A stretch of 46,970 nt of DNA from ATZT02 sp038124905 (GCA_038124905.1 JAYPCW010000001.1:1-46970); one strand, 5' to 3'. Positions 24,566 through 33,778 are shown, counted from the stretch's first letter. Notes: a model not told the origin generated them from the sequence alone. A program made the numbers and translations.

Positions 24566-27346
24566 TTATGAGCAACCTGAGGTGTTGCCGCAACCTTCGC
24601 AGACGTAGCAAGAGCCGGCCATTCTCATTTTGACTCCGCAGGTCATGCATAGCGGGGCGTCAGATTTGATTCCGGTCATCTCCTCAAGGACTTCCATGGA
24701 GCTCTTTGCATCCCTTGAATCTGCCTTTGGTGTTTCTACGATTGGCAGCTCATTAATGGGTGCTACTGGAGCTTCTACAGTTTCGTAGCCGTTGTTTACC
24801 TGTTCGGTTCTTTCATCAACGGTGAAGATTCCAAGAGCTGCTCGCTTTTCTACTGGCAAGTAGTCAAGGGCTAGGCGACGGAAGATGTAGTCCATGATCG
24901 ATTGCGCCATGCGAATATCTTTGTCGTCGGTTAGACCTGCAGGTTCGAACCTCATGTTGGTGAACTTGTTGACATATTGCTCTAGTGGTACGCCGTATTG
25001 CAAACCAATTGAGACTGCAATTGAGAAGGCGTCCATGATGCCAGCCAAGGTTGAACCCTGCTTGCTCATCTTTAAGAAGATTTCACCCAAAGCGCCATCT
25101 GGATATGACGAGGTTGTCATATAGCCTTCGGCTCCCCCAACAGCAAACGACGTGGTTTGTGAGGTTCGGGTCTTAGGTAGTCGTTGGCGAGCTGGAGTTG
25201 GTAGAGCTACCGATGGTGTGGTGTCTTTGCTCTTTGCTTTGGCATCGCTTAGAGGTTGTCCAACTTTGCAGTTGTCGCGATAGATGGCAAGAGCTTTAAC
25301 GCCCATCTTCCAAGCTTGGTAGTAGATCTCTTCTACTTCATCAACTGTTGCACTCTCTGGCATATTTACAGTTTTTGAAATTGCACCGGAGATGAATGGT
25401 TGAACTGCTGCCATCATTCTTACGTGACCCATTGGGGTGATGGAGCGAACGCCCATTGCGCAGTCAAAGACTGAGTAGTGTTCAGGCTTTAATCCTGGAG
25501 CATCGATTACGTTTCCGTTTTCGCCGATGTATTCAACGATTGCTTCAACGGTTTCTTCGGTATAGCCAAGGCGACGAAGTGCTCTTGGAATTGTTTGGTT
25601 AACAATCTGCATTGAACCGCCACCAACTAGCTTCTTGAATTTAACTAGAGCTAAATCTGGTTCGATACCGGTGGTGTCGCAATCCATCATCAAACCGATG
25701 GTTCCAGTTGGAGCAAGAACGCTAGCTTGAGCGTTTCTAAAGCCGTACTTGTCTCCGAGTTCAATAACTTGATTCCACATCTTGGTGGCAAGTTCGTGAA
25801 CTGGGCGATCAATTTCGCTATCGACTCTTAATACTTCATTAGCGTTGGCATGCTTGCGCATGATGCGCTTGTGAGCGGCTTCATTGCGGGCATAACCGTT
25901 ATAGGTGCCAACTACACCAGCGAGTTCAGCGCTTCTCTTATAAGAAGTTCCAGTCATTAGTGAGGTGATGCTGGCGGCGAGAGCGCGGCCGGCATCTGAG
26001 TCATAAGCAAGGCCAAGTGCCATAAGAAGCGCACCTAGGTTTGCATAACCAATACCTAGTTGACGGAAGTCTCTGGTGGTTTGTCCGATTGCTTCTGTTG
26101 GGAAGTCTGCGAAGGAGATTGAGATTTCCATCGCGGTGATTACAAATTCAACTGCCTTGGCAAAAGTCTCGGCATCAAAAGTGTCATCATCTTTTAAGAA
26201 CTTCAAAAGATTTAGTGAAGCTAAGTTGCAAGAAGAGTTATCTAGGTGCATGTATTCGCTGCATGGATTTGAAGCGTTGATGCGACCGGTTTCTGGGCTG
26301 GTATGCCAATCGTTAATGGTGGTGTCATATTGGATACCTGGGTCAGCGCAAGCCCAAGCAGCTTCTGCTGCTTGACGAAATAGTGTCTTTGCGTTGACGG
26401 ATTTTACGGTGTGACCATCAGCGCGTGCAGTTAGGGCAAACTCAGCATCGTTTTCATAAGCTCTCATGAACTCATCTGAAACTCTGATTGAGTTGTTTGC
26501 GTTTTGATATTGAACGCTGATGATGTCTTTCCCACCAAGGTCCATGTCAAAACCGGCATCGCGAAGCGCACGGATTTTGTCTTCTTCACGAGCTTTGGTC
26601 TCGATGAATTCTTCGATATCTGGATGATCTATATCAAGTACAACCATCTTGGCTGCTCTGCGAGTGGCGCCACCAGATTTGATGGTTCCAGCTGAAGCAT
26701 CAGCACCGCGCATGAATGAAACTGGGCCTGAGGCTGTTCCGCCTGAAGAAAGAAGTTCTTCACTGCCGCGAATGCGAGAAAGGTTTACCCCGGCGCCTGA
26801 TCCGCCTTTGAAGATCACGCCTTCTTCTTTGAACCAGTTCAAAATTGATCCGATGGAATCATCCACGCTCAAGATGAAGCAAGCACTAACTTGCTGCGGG
26901 GCTGAAGTTCCAACATTGAACCAAACGGGTGAGTTGAAAGAAAACATCTGATGCAAAAGCATGTGGGTCAATTCCATTTTGAAAATTTCGCCATCTTTTT
27001 CAGTTGCGAAATATCCGCCAGCAACTCCAGCTTCGGTGTATTTGTTAACTACCCGATCAATTACCTGCTTTAAGGACCATTCGCGATTGTCGTGGCCCAC
27101 AGCACCGCGAAAGTATTTAGTAGTAACGATGGTTGAAGCGTTTACTGACCAGAAGTCTGGATACTCAACACCCTGTTGCTCGAAGACAACTTCACCGGTC
27201 TTCCAGTTATTTTGAACGACATCTCTACGTTCCCATTTAACTAAGTCATATGGATGAACGCCTTCTGTTGAGAAGAGACGATTGAGCGTCAAACCACTTG
27301 CGCGATTTTTGCCGGTCTTGATTGGGCCACTTGCGATGTCGGTCAT
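24566..27346 (-). CDS. nrdJ: Vitamin B12-dependent (class II) ribonucleoside-diphosphate reductase
   Basis: A 926-residue adenosylcobalamin-dependent ribonucleotide reductase that makes deoxyribonucleotides. Present are VWFNVGTSAPQQVSACFILSVDDS, GGSGAGVNLSRIRG, the active-site block NASNPCSEYMHLDNSSCNLASLNL (Asn-Cys-Glu and a redox Cys), and APTGTIGLMMDCDTTGIEPD. The C-terminal Cys-rich tail CMTCGVKMRMAGSCYVCEGC (about 899-918) is the electron relay/zinc segment. It needs cobalamin, so the cell depends on B12 supply. It lies 36 bases downstream of nrdR and is probably co-transcribed with it. No allosteric ATP cone is obvious at the N-terminus. Confidence 0.95.
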   Translation of the reverse strand: MTDIASGPIKTGKNRASGLTLNRLFSTEGVHPYDLVKWERRDVVQNNWKTGEVVFEQQGVEYPDFWSVNASTIVTTKYFRGAVGHDNREWSLKQVIDRVVNKYTEAGVAGGYFATEKDGEIFKMELTHMLLHQMFSFNSPVWFNVGTSAPQQVSACFILSVDDSIGSILNWFKEEGVIFKGGSGAGVNLSRIRGSEELLSSGGTASGPVSFMRGADASAGTIKSGGATRRAAKMVVLDIDHPDIEEFIETKAREEDKIRALRDAGFDMDLGGKDIISVQYQNANNSIRVSDEFMRAYENDAEFALTARADGHTVKSVNAKTLFRQAAEAAWACADPGIQYDTTINDWHTSPETGRINASNPCSEYMHLDNSSCNLASLNLLKFLKDDDTFDAETFAKAVEFVITAMEISISFADFPTEAIGQTTRDFRQLGIGYANLGALLMALGLAYDSDAGRALAASITSLMTGTSYKRSAELAGVVGTYNGYARNEAAHKRIMRKHANANEVLRVDSEIDRPVHELATKMWNQVIELGDKYGFRNAQASVLAPTGTIGLMMDCDTTGIEPDLALVKFKKLVGGGSMQIVNQTIPRALRRLGYTEETVEAIVEYIGENGNVIDAPGLKPEHYSVFDCAMGVRSITPMGHVRMMAAVQPFISGAISKTVNMPESATVDEVEEIYYQAWKMGVKALAIYRDNCKVGQPLSDAKAKSKDTTPSVALPTPARQRLPKTRTSQTTSFAVGGAEGYMTTSSYPDGALGEIFLKMSKQGSTLAGIMDAFSIAVSIGLQYGVPLEQYVNKFTNMRFEPAGLTDDKDIRMAQSIMDYIFRRLALDYLPVEKRAALGIFTVDERTEQVNNGYETVEAPVAPINELPIVETPKADSRDAKSSMEVLEEMTGIKSDAPLCMTCGVKMRMAGSCYVCEGCGNTSGCS

Positions 27347-27382
27347 CTTGATTTCCTCTTTTTCTTTTTTGGTTTTTAATTT

Positions 27383-27910
27383 TTAACTTTTTGGTTTGCT
27401 CTTGGAGCTACCCCCGTCGCTCTCTTCACCATTGTTGGAGAGAGTGGCGGCGACATCCCCGAGATCTCTTGCGGTTCTTAGGAGCGATATCTCAGATTCG
27501 AAATCTTCTAAAGATTCAAACCCGCGATAAACACTGGCAAAGCGCATGTAAGCAACTTCGTCTAACTCGCGAAGTGGTGCCAAGGTGGCAAGGCCAACTT
27601 CGTGAGAATCAACTGCAGCTACTCCTGATGCTCTGACTGTCTCTTCTACCTTCTGGGCAAGTAGCGCTAAGTCATCATCGGTGACCGGCCGTCCTTGACA
27701 AGCCTTGCGCAAACCGCTGACAACTTTGGAACGACTAAAAGGCTCCACGGCCCCTGAGCGCTTAACCACGCTTAAGGTCGCTACTTCTTGAGTGGTAAAA
27801 CGACGATCGCATTCAGGGCACTGGCGGCGGCGGCGAATTGCTGTGCCATCGTCCGTTGTCCTGGAATCGATTACTCGAGAGTCGTGATGGCGACAAAAAG
27901 GGCAATGCAT
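27383..27910 (-). CDS. nrdR: Transcriptional repressor NrdR
   Basis: A 175-residue zinc-ribbon/ATP-cone repressor of ribonucleotide reductase genes. The N-terminal four-Cys ribbon is MHCPFCRHHDSRVIDSR plus RRRQCPECDRRFTT (residues 3-34). The ATP-cone domain runs from LSVVKRSGAVEPFSRSKVVSGLRKAC to YMRFASVYRGF (about 46-138). The C-terminal tail is Ser-rich. It probably senses (d)ATP and represses its own operon with nrdJ. A candidate NrdR box and DnaA-box-like repeats lie in the long upstream spacer. Confidence 0.95.
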   Translation of the reverse strand: MHCPFCRHHDSRVIDSRTTDDGTAIRRRRQCPECDRRFTTQEVATLSVVKRSGAVEPFSRSKVVSGLRKACQGRPVTDDDLALLAQKVEETVRASGVAAVDSHEVGLATLAPLRELDEVAYMRFASVYRGFESLEDFESEISLLRTARDLGDVAATLSNNGEESDGGSSKSKPKS

Positions 27911-27936
27911 CGCCTACTCCCTTCCCGAGTTTTGGC

Positions 27937-28013
27937 TGTGGATGGCTAGTTTTTCTAGCCTGTGGATAACTAGCTTTTGGCCTTAATCCGACTAGCGTTT
28001 TGGCTGTGGAAAA
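27937..28013 (-). promoter_or_regulatory. DnaA-box-like cluster upstream of nrdR
   Basis: TGTGGATAA at 27961-27969 is a perfect DnaA box in minus orientation (TTATCCACA). TGTGGATGG (27937-27945) and TGTGGAAAA (28005-28013) are near matches in the same orientation. A fourth, TGTGGAACT, is at 28066-28074. DnaA control of ribonucleotide reductase promoters is known in E. coli. The absence of dnaA/dnaN nearby argues against an origin. Confidence 0.55.
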
Positions 28014-28045
28014 CTTGGGGTTAACCCCAATCTATAGGGTTTTCC
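28008..28045. repeat. Nested inverted repeat with a 16-bp palindrome
   Basis: TTGGGGTTAACCCCAA (28015-28030) is a perfect palindrome. It is flanked by GGAAAAC (28008-28014) and GTTTTCC (28039-28045), which are also complementary. It may be a regulator site or an RNA hairpin in the nrdR leader. Confidence 0.55.
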
Positions 28046-28055
28046 AAATCCTTAA

Positions 28056-28071
28056 CCACTAGATGTTGTGG
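28056..28071. promoter_or_regulatory. Candidate NrdR box
   Basis: CCACTAGATGTTGTGG is an imperfect palindrome resembling the 16-bp NrdR consensus ACACwAtATatWGTGT. It lies about 150 bases before nrdR. NrdR normally binds two boxes with centres about 31 bp apart; no convincing partner at that distance was found. CCCAATATTTTGTGTT at 28111-28126 is similar but 55 bp away. Confidence 0.35.
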
Positions 28072-28361
28072 AACTCTAGCCCATATAAACGCGGAGCGCA
28101 ATCACCAAACCCCAATATTTTGTGTTATCAAAGTTACACAAGTGGCAGATGTTGCGTTTTCCCAGTTCAGCGGGCAGAAATCAAAGTAAATCTTAAGTTT
28201 AAAAAAATCTGGTGCATTTGAAAAACGGCGTGTCGAGGGATTTCTCACCCGTAGAAGCGCTTGACCAGGCTCGGTCTTGCAGTACGGTGAAGCAAGTATT
28301 TTTTCTACTAAATATTGAAGATCTATATTCAATTAACTAGCACTCTAGAAAGGTTAGGTTG

Positions 28362-29270
28362 ATGGCAATTGCTTTCAAGAACTTGCTTTCTAAATTTCAA
28401 AACCTTTTCAAGAAGTCTCGGCCAGGTCTTAATCATTACAAAGTAAAAGAGTTTAAGGATGCCCTTTATCTAGATCCTGGTAGGCCAAAAATATCTGTCT
28501 GTGTGCTTACCAAAAACTGTCAAGCAACCATTGAGCAGACCTTAAGTGTTTTAGATGAATTACTAAAAGATGGGTTTATCGACGAAGTAGTCGTGGTAGA
28601 TGCCGCTAGCCCAGATGGCACAGCAGAGTTAGCAAAGAAATACAACGCGAAGGTTTATCAGCAAGATGAACTAATGCCTGAATATGGCCCTGCCATTGGT
28701 AAGGGCGATGCAATGTGGCGGGCACAAAGTGTTATGTCCGGTGACATCGTGGTATATCAAGATGGGGACTTAGCTGACTATGCAAAGCGACATGTTTTGG
28801 GAGTTATTGGTCCTTTACTCAAATACCCCGAGATCTCGTTTGTTAAAGGCACATACCGCCGGCATTTAAGAACTCGTGACACCGTCGTTAAAGATGGCGG
28901 TGGAAGAGTTTCTACTTTGACAGCTAGGCCTTTACTGAAAGCTTTCTATCCAGAGTTGCATGACTTTCGTCAGCCACTAAGTGGTGAAGCTGCGGTAAGA
29001 AGATCCTTGCTAGAGCAGCTACCGATAGTTACGGGCTATGGGATTGAAATCGGGATGCTTATTGATGTGTATCGCCTGGCAGGGATTAGCGCCATGGCAG
29101 AAGTAGATCTAAATGAGCGGCACAACAAGCACCAATCTTTACAAGCCTTAGAGGGTATGGCAGAAACCGTTACCCAAACGATTCTTTCTAGATTACACAA
29201 AGAAGGCCGGTATCCAGAAGCCGTTGAACGCCCAGTTGAAAGACCTCCTTTTTTAACCTTGAAGGGGTAA
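28362..29270 (+). CDS. gpgS: Glucosyl-3-phosphoglycerate synthase
   Basis: A 302-residue GT-A glycosyltransferase that transfers glucose from a nucleotide sugar to 3-phosphoglycerate, the first step to glucosylglycerate (and polymethylated glycans in mycobacteria). It shows ISVCVLTKNCQATIEQTL and VVVDAASPDGTAELA. The metal motif region is VVYQDGDLADYAK, and the signature blocks are AIGKGDAMWRA, DGGGRVSTLTARPLLKAFYPEL, QPLSGEAAVRR and VTGYGIEIGMLIDVY. The start is ATG 28362; a TTG directly before it is less likely. No glucosylglycerate phosphatase gene is adjacent. The product is probably an osmolyte. Confidence 0.88.
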   Translation: MAIAFKNLLSKFQNLFKKSRPGLNHYKVKEFKDALYLDPGRPKISVCVLTKNCQATIEQTLSVLDELLKDGFIDEVVVVDAASPDGTAELAKKYNAKVYQQDELMPEYGPAIGKGDAMWRAQSVMSGDIVVYQDGDLADYAKRHVLGVIGPLLKYPEISFVKGTYRRHLRTRDTVVKDGGGRVSTLTARPLLKAFYPELHDFRQPLSGEAAVRRSLLEQLPIVTGYGIEIGMLIDVYRLAGISAMAEVDLNERHNKHQSLQALEGMAETVTQTILSRLHKEGRYPEAVERPVERPPFLTLKG

Positions 29271-29280
29271 ATTCACCCTT

Positions 29281-30597
29281 GTGAACCTAAAAAAAATCCG
29301 CCGCTCTTGGTACCTCTATGACTGGGCTAACTCAGCTTTTTCTACCACCGTTGTCACAGTCTTCCTCGGCCCGTACCTAACCAATATCGCAGATAGCGCT
29401 GCTGATGAAAACGGTTTTATTAATTTTCTTGGATTTGATTTTCGTGGCGGGTCACTCTACCCATATGCGATTTCTATTTCAGTAATTCTGCAAGTTTTAA
29501 TTTTGCCAATAGTAGGAGCGATTGCAGATCGGTTAAAAAATCGAAATATGTTTTTAGCATTTTTTGCTTATCTTGGAGCGATCTCAACCATGTCGCTTTA
29601 CTTTGTTGAGGGGGAAGCCTTCACTCTGGGTGCACTTTTATTTATTCTGGCAAACGTTTCATTTGGTTCAGCAATAGTTGTTTACAACTCTTACTTACCT
29701 GACATTGCTTCTCCAGATGAAAGAGATGCGATCTCAAGTCGTGGCTGGGCAATGGGTTATGCCGGTGGCGGTTTGCTACTGATTGCAAATCTAGTTTTAT
29801 TTATTCTTCACGAATCTTTCGGCTTAACTTCTGAAGAGGCAGTTCGAATTAGTTTATTTTCTGCTGGATTTTGGTGGGCGATGTTTGGATTGGTAACAGT
29901 TCGGGGTTTAAGGGGATTAAATAGACCAACTGGTTATGTGGGTAAAGATGCGATAATTGTTGGTTTTAAAGAGCTAAATCAAACCTATAAAGATATTAAA
30001 AAATACCCTGAGACTTTTAAATTTTTAATTGCGTATTTACTTTACAACGATGGAATTCAAACGGTCATTGCCTTAAGTGGTACCTACGCAATTGTGGAAT
30101 TAGCGCTGGGTGATACAGATTTAATAATTACTATTTTGATCGTTCAAACCGTTGCTTTTCTTGGTGCACTAGCTTTAGGCCGTTTAGCGGGCAAATACGG
30201 CGCAAAGAAGGTTGTTCTAGGCTCGCTGGTTGTTTGGGCTGTTTTGGTATTCACTGCCTATTTCATTCCAGAAGGTGCGGTTTATTTCTATTATGGCCTA
30301 GGAGCTGGAATTGGTTTCGTGCTTGGCGGCTCTCAAGCACTCTCCCGCTCGCTTTATAGCCAGGTTATTCCGCTAGATAAAGAAGCCAAATATTTTTCGT
30401 TTTATGAAATCGCAGAGCGTGGCACAGCTTGGATTGGCACTGCGGCGTTTGGAGTGGCCTTTACCCTGACCAACTCTTACCGCGCCAGTATTTTGTTTTT
30501 AGTGGTCTTCTTTGTATTAGGAGGATTGCTTTTAACCCGAGTAGATGTTAGAAAAGCGATTGATCAGGCGGGTAACAAGCAGCCTGAAATTATTTAA
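29281..30597 (+). CDS. MFS transporter, UMF1/Atg22-like
   Basis: A 438-residue integral membrane protein with about 12 hydrophobic helices. The N-terminal signature RRSWYLYDWANSAFSTTVVTVFLGPYL is characteristic of the Atg22/UMF1 branch of the major facilitator superfamily. Further blocks are PIVGAIADRLKNR (the A-motif loop) and GSQALSRSLYSQVIP. These proteins are thought to export amino acids or similar small molecules. The start is GTG at 29281, ten bases after gpgS, with AAGGGGT upstream, so it is co-transcribed with gpgS. Its stop overlaps the MpaB-like gene by four bases. Substrate unknown. Confidence 0.85.
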   Translation: MNLKKIRRSWYLYDWANSAFSTTVVTVFLGPYLTNIADSAADENGFINFLGFDFRGGSLYPYAISISVILQVLILPIVGAIADRLKNRNMFLAFFAYLGAISTMSLYFVEGEAFTLGALLFILANVSFGSAIVVYNSYLPDIASPDERDAISSRGWAMGYAGGGLLLIANLVLFILHESFGLTSEEAVRISLFSAGFWWAMFGLVTVRGLRGLNRPTGYVGKDAIIVGFKELNQTYKDIKKYPETFKFLIAYLLYNDGIQTVIALSGTYAIVELALGDTDLIITILIVQTVAFLGALALGRLAGKYGAKKVVLGSLVVWAVLVFTAYFIPEGAVYFYYGLGAGIGFVLGGSQALSRSLYSQVIPLDKEAKYFSFYEIAERGTAWIGTAAFGVAFTLTNSYRASILFLVVFFVLGGLLLTRVDVRKAIDQAGNKQPEII

Positions 30598-31511
30598 CTC
30601 CAAGCGCCAATTCTTACTAGTCGATTTTTAGCGGCGGTTTCTAAAGGTGATTCTGATCCGATTGCTTTAGCCATTGCCCATAAAAGTGAATGAGTTATTG
30701 GCCTTACAAACCAAAGTGGCAGCGCCTTGATTCTTAAAAGTTCTAAGTATTCTTTCTCGATCGAAGCGGCTGCTGCTTGAAAAAGCAGCGCATAAATAAT
30801 TTTTGCTACTTTTGGTAGCGGAGGATTTTTAAGAAATTTAATTACCTTTAAAGTAGTTTCATTAGCAAGTAGTTGCTTTGAATCATAAAAATTTTTAATA
30901 GCATTATTTAATTGTTGCTCAGTCATAGGGCATTTTTCTAATCCGAGCCGAGTTACTGATTTTGACCATAGCGAGACATAACTGTCAGCTCCACCTGGAA
31001 TTGGTTTCTTGGAGTAGAGCTGATGAGCCTTTAAAAATGACGCGGTAAAAGCAATATGCACCCAAAGTAATAGATCAAAATCTGAAGCTTGGTAAGAAAC
31101 CTTTTCGCCTTGAGCGTTTTTATAATTGCCTTTGACCGCGCCATGCATTTTGTTAACCCGACCAGCTTCACTTTCGATTGCGCTAAGGGAGCCAAAAGTG
31201 GTAACAGTTAGCCACTTGGTGGTTCCAGCTAGCCGACCAAGCGGGTCTTGCTCATAGCGCGAATGAGTGGCTACCCCACTCAAGGTTCCAGGATGAAGCG
31301 CTTGCATCAAAAGGGCCCTAATTCCGCCAATAAGCGTTGCTAGATCCCCGTGAACTACCCAGGGGGCATCGCTAGGAAGAAACAGCCCAGCATCCTCCCC
31401 CTGGCCAACCTCTTTAAGCCATGGTGGAGTGCCATCAGGGCTGTTGGTAATTATTTTTCGAAATCTCTTACCAATCGCTTTTTGAATTCGATTAGCCTTA
31501 GGTTGTTCCAT
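30594..31511 (-). CDS. Oxygenase MpaB family protein (DUF2236)
   Basis: A 305-residue protein of the MpaB/latex-clearing-protein-related family. It has WVVHGDLATLIGGIRALLMQALHPGTLSGVATHSRY (about 51-86), the hallmark region with the candidate haem-ligand His, and YEQDPLGRLAGTTKWL. A later block is LLLWVHIAFTASFLKAHQLY. Family members bind b-type haem and some cleave C=C bonds; many actinobacterial copies have no known substrate. It is nine bases downstream of the saccharopine-dehydrogenase-like gene. Confidence 0.8.
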   Translation of the reverse strand: MEQPKANRIQKAIGKRFRKIITNSPDGTPPWLKEVGQGEDAGLFLPSDAPWVVHGDLATLIGGIRALLMQALHPGTLSGVATHSRYEQDPLGRLAGTTKWLTVTTFGSLSAIESEAGRVNKMHGAVKGNYKNAQGEKVSYQASDFDLLLWVHIAFTASFLKAHQLYSKKPIPGGADSYVSLWSKSVTRLGLEKCPMTEQQLNNAIKNFYDSKQLLANETTLKVIKFLKNPPLPKVAKIIYALLFQAAAASIEKEYLELLRIKALPLWFVRPITHSLLWAMAKAIGSESPLETAAKNRLVRIGAWS

Positions 31512-31520
31512 CTGGCGGTG

Positions 31521-32732
31521 TTAAATCTTTTCTTCTCTAATCTTCCAGTCCGCTCCAAATTCTTTCACTTTTTCTAAAAACGGCAACGGATCAAACCATT
31601 CAGGGCCCATTACTCCCTCAGGCTTCCAGATGCCTTCATGAAGTAATTCCATAGCAATAACTGGATTAAGCGCAGTTTGCCAGACTACTGCTTGATCGCC
31701 GTATTCTTTCATTGACCATTCGTTATCTACTACGTGATAAATATAAACCGCTTTAGGACTTTTATTTTTATCTTTACCCTTAACTAAGACTCCTGCGCAA
31801 GTTTTACCTTTCATTCGCTCACCCAAAGTTGCCGGATCCGGCAATGAAGCTGCGAGCAAATCCCTTGGGGATACCTTCAAGCCTTTTACATCAACGCGCT
31901 CAGTTTTATCTAGCCCTAACTTTCGGATCATTTGAAGAATTTCAATAAATTCATCACCTAATCCGTATTTAAAGTTCACTTTCTTGGCATCTACTTTTTG
32001 TGGGATTAGAACCACTTCTTCGTGTTCTACGTTTACGCAAGCGACGGGCCCAATTCCTTCAGGAAACTCAAAAACCTCTGGCTCGCTAAATGGCTCTGTG
32101 GTGAACCAGCCTTTTCCGTCTTCCCAAACTATTGGAGGGTTTAAGCACTCTTCTACTGTCGTCCAGATGCTAAATGTTGGAGCAAAGTCATAACCCTCAA
32201 CTTGCAAATTTGATCCATCTAGCACTGTTAGAGAATCAATTTCGCTAAAGAGTTGATCGGCTGCGTACTTTGCAAAGACATCGCTCATGCCAGGCTCAAT
32301 GCCCATTCCCACAAGAGCGTAAATGCCTCTCTCGGCCCAGTTCCAGTCGCGAGCAAACTGCTCATCGCCCAACTTCACTCCACATTCTGTATAGGGGTAT
32401 TCGGGGTGAGGCTTTGAAAGGCTCATCGCCATGTCTAGATAATTAACTTCTTCAACTTCGCACGCTCTAAATATCGGCATCACGAATCTTGGGTCAACTG
32501 CATTAACCACGATGTCAGGGTCAGTCCTTTGAATCAACTCTCGCAGGGCTTCTACGTCACCTGCATCTATCTGGGCTGCCTTAAAGCGTTCGTCTCTGGT
32601 GCGCGCTACAGCTGCTTCGGCTCGTTTCAGGTCATAGTCAGCCACCGTCATTTCGGTTATCGACTGTCTACGCGATGCGATATTGGCTATCGCACTGCCA
32701 ACTCCGCCTGCACCTATCACTAGGGCTTTCAC
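31521..32732 (-). CDS. Saccharopine dehydrogenase-family oxidoreductase
   Basis: A 403-residue NAD(P)-dependent enzyme. The Rossmann start MKALVIGAGGVGSAIANIAS is followed by DPDIVVNAVDPRFVMPIFRAC and NYLDMAMS, the usual saccharopine-reductase/carboxynorspermidine-synthase layout. The C-terminal domain has GMGIEPGMSDVFAKYAADQL. Family members form or cleave secondary amines linking two amino acids or amines. Substrates cannot be read from the sequence; carboxynorspermidine dehydrogenase and lysine-pathway enzymes are alternatives. It has its own promoter region and probably forms an operon with the MpaB-like gene. Confidence 0.8.
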   Translation of the reverse strand: MKALVIGAGGVGSAIANIASRRQSITEMTVADYDLKRAEAAVARTRDERFKAAQIDAGDVEALRELIQRTDPDIVVNAVDPRFVMPIFRACEVEEVNYLDMAMSLSKPHPEYPYTECGVKLGDEQFARDWNWAERGIYALVGMGIEPGMSDVFAKYAADQLFSEIDSLTVLDGSNLQVEGYDFAPTFSIWTTVEECLNPPIVWEDGKGWFTTEPFSEPEVFEFPEGIGPVACVNVEHEEVVLIPQKVDAKKVNFKYGLGDEFIEILQMIRKLGLDKTERVDVKGLKVSPRDLLAASLPDPATLGERMKGKTCAGVLVKGKDKNKSPKAVYIYHVVDNEWSMKEYGDQAVVWQTALNPVIAMELLHEGIWKPEGVMGPEWFDPLPFLEKVKEFGADWKIREEKI

Positions 32733-32867
32733 GGGAAAATCTCCTTTTCAGGTTCCCTAACAACCTAGCATGACCCTAAAAAGGGGCCATTTTTCTTTTA
32801 TTTTTGTCAATTGGCCAAAAATTTTGCTGCTTATAGAATTGAAAAAACAAAGAAAAGGACTTATCTC

Positions 32868-33734
32868 TTGTTGGTCGATCTAATACCGACTAGTTACTTA
32901 AGTTCCTTACCAGCGGTACTGCTGGCTTTTCTTGGCAGCATTTTCTTGATTGTGATGGCGACCCGAGTTGGGATCTATAGCGCAATTTCGCTTTTGGCTA
33001 GGACTTTAAATTGGCGCCAAGAAACAGTTGGAAAGCTACTTGGGTATGTCACTAGTTTTCCGGAACTAATCACCACCATTTATTTAGTGCTTGCTGGGCT
33101 ATATGTATCTGCTTTGTACAACATTATGGCTTCGAATGTAATCAATATTCTCTTAGCTTTTGGCGTGACAGCAATCGTCTTCAAAAAAATTAGTATAGAT
33201 TTTTTAAAAGCAATTCACTTACCGACTTTGTGGCTCACCTTGGTGGTGCCGATATTTTTGATATTCTTCACTCGACACGTTGACTATCTTTTATTTGTTG
33301 TTATCGGTTTATCGATTTTTTACATCCTCTATTTGCTCTACACCAGCCAGCGGCTCAAAGAGCCAACTAGCCCAATTGAATATCACCCATTAGTTGAAAT
33401 GCAGTCCGGTTTTAACCACAAATTGCAACGAGTTTTGCTAGCTATATTTATGTTGATTGCCGGAGTCGGGGTAATTTTAATTTCTGGAGATCTTTTTAGT
33501 CTTTCTTCTCAAATATTAATCGCAGATTATGGTGCACCGGAGCTCTTGATTGGAATTATCACGGGTATAGCCACCAGCCTTCCTGAATTAACAACCTTTT
33601 ACACCTCAGCCAAATCAAACAAAGAAAACCCAGCTGGAGCTCAGAAAGAAATTGGGCACAATCTACTTGCCTCAAATTCCGGCAATATTTATGTTGGCTA
33701 TAACTTAGCTTTAATTTTGGTTTTATTGCTCTAA
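32868..33734 (+). CDS. Calcium/sodium exchanger-family (CaCA) membrane protein
   Basis: A 288-residue membrane protein with about ten helices and two inverted alpha repeats, the first GYVTSFPELITTI (about residue 73) and the second GIATSLPELTTFY (about 243). These carry the ion-binding Glu of the cation/Ca2+ exchanger superfamily. Asn-rich partners are ASNVINILLAFG and ASNSGNIYVGYN. The frame opens at TTG 32811, but AAAAGGAC lies before TTG 32868, so that start is preferred. Ion specificity is unknown. It ends at a strong bidirectional terminator. Confidence 0.78.
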   Translation: MLVDLIPTSYLSSLPAVLLAFLGSIFLIVMATRVGIYSAISLLARTLNWRQETVGKLLGYVTSFPELITTIYLVLAGLYVSALYNIMASNVINILLAFGVTAIVFKKISIDFLKAIHLPTLWLTLVVPIFLIFFTRHVDYLLFVVIGLSIFYILYLLYTSQRLKEPTSPIEYHPLVEMQSGFNHKLQRVLLAIFMLIAGVGVILISGDLFSLSSQILIADYGAPELLIGIITGIATSLPELTTFYTSAKSNKENPAGAQKEIGHNLLASNSGNIYVGYNLALILVLLL

Positions 33735-33738
33735 ATGC

Positions 33739-33764
33739 AAAAAGCGCCCCGAAGGGCGCTTTTT
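33739..33764. terminator. Bidirectional Rho-independent terminator
   Basis: AAAAAGCGCCC (33739-33749) and GGGCGCTTTTT (33754-33764) form a perfect 11-bp stem with a CGAA loop. The A and T tracts serve both directions. It separates the convergent exchanger and permease genes. Confidence 0.92.
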
Positions 33765-33778
33765 GATAGCTACTAAAT

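Larger units (their letters stand above)
27911..28361. promoter_or_regulatory. Long divergent nrdR / gpgS control region
   Basis: About 450 bases without a supported gene, the longest non-coding stretch in the window. The half next to nrdR holds several TGTGGA motifs, a 14-bp direct repeat GTTTTGGCTGTGGA (27929-27942 and 27997-28010), a nested inverted repeat at 28008-28045 and a candidate NrdR box at 28056-28071. The half next to gpgS has AT-rich promoter-like sequence and AGAAAGGTTAGG before the gpgS start. No cobalamin riboswitch motif was found. Confidence 0.7.

Noticed and set aside
28102..28332. 76-codon minus-strand open frame in the nrdR/gpgS spacer
   Set aside because: No ribosome site, no recognisable family, odd composition (Cys/Asn/Thr-rich) and it covers the expected gpgS promoter.
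27911..28361. Chromosome origin suggested by DnaA-like boxes
   Set aside because: No dnaA, dnaN, recF or rpmH nearby and no AT-rich unwinding region with many boxes; only one perfect box. Regulation of nrdRJ is the simpler reading.
27911..28361. Cobalamin riboswitch for the B12-dependent reductase
   Set aside because: No B12-box-like conserved sequence was seen in the nrdR leader.
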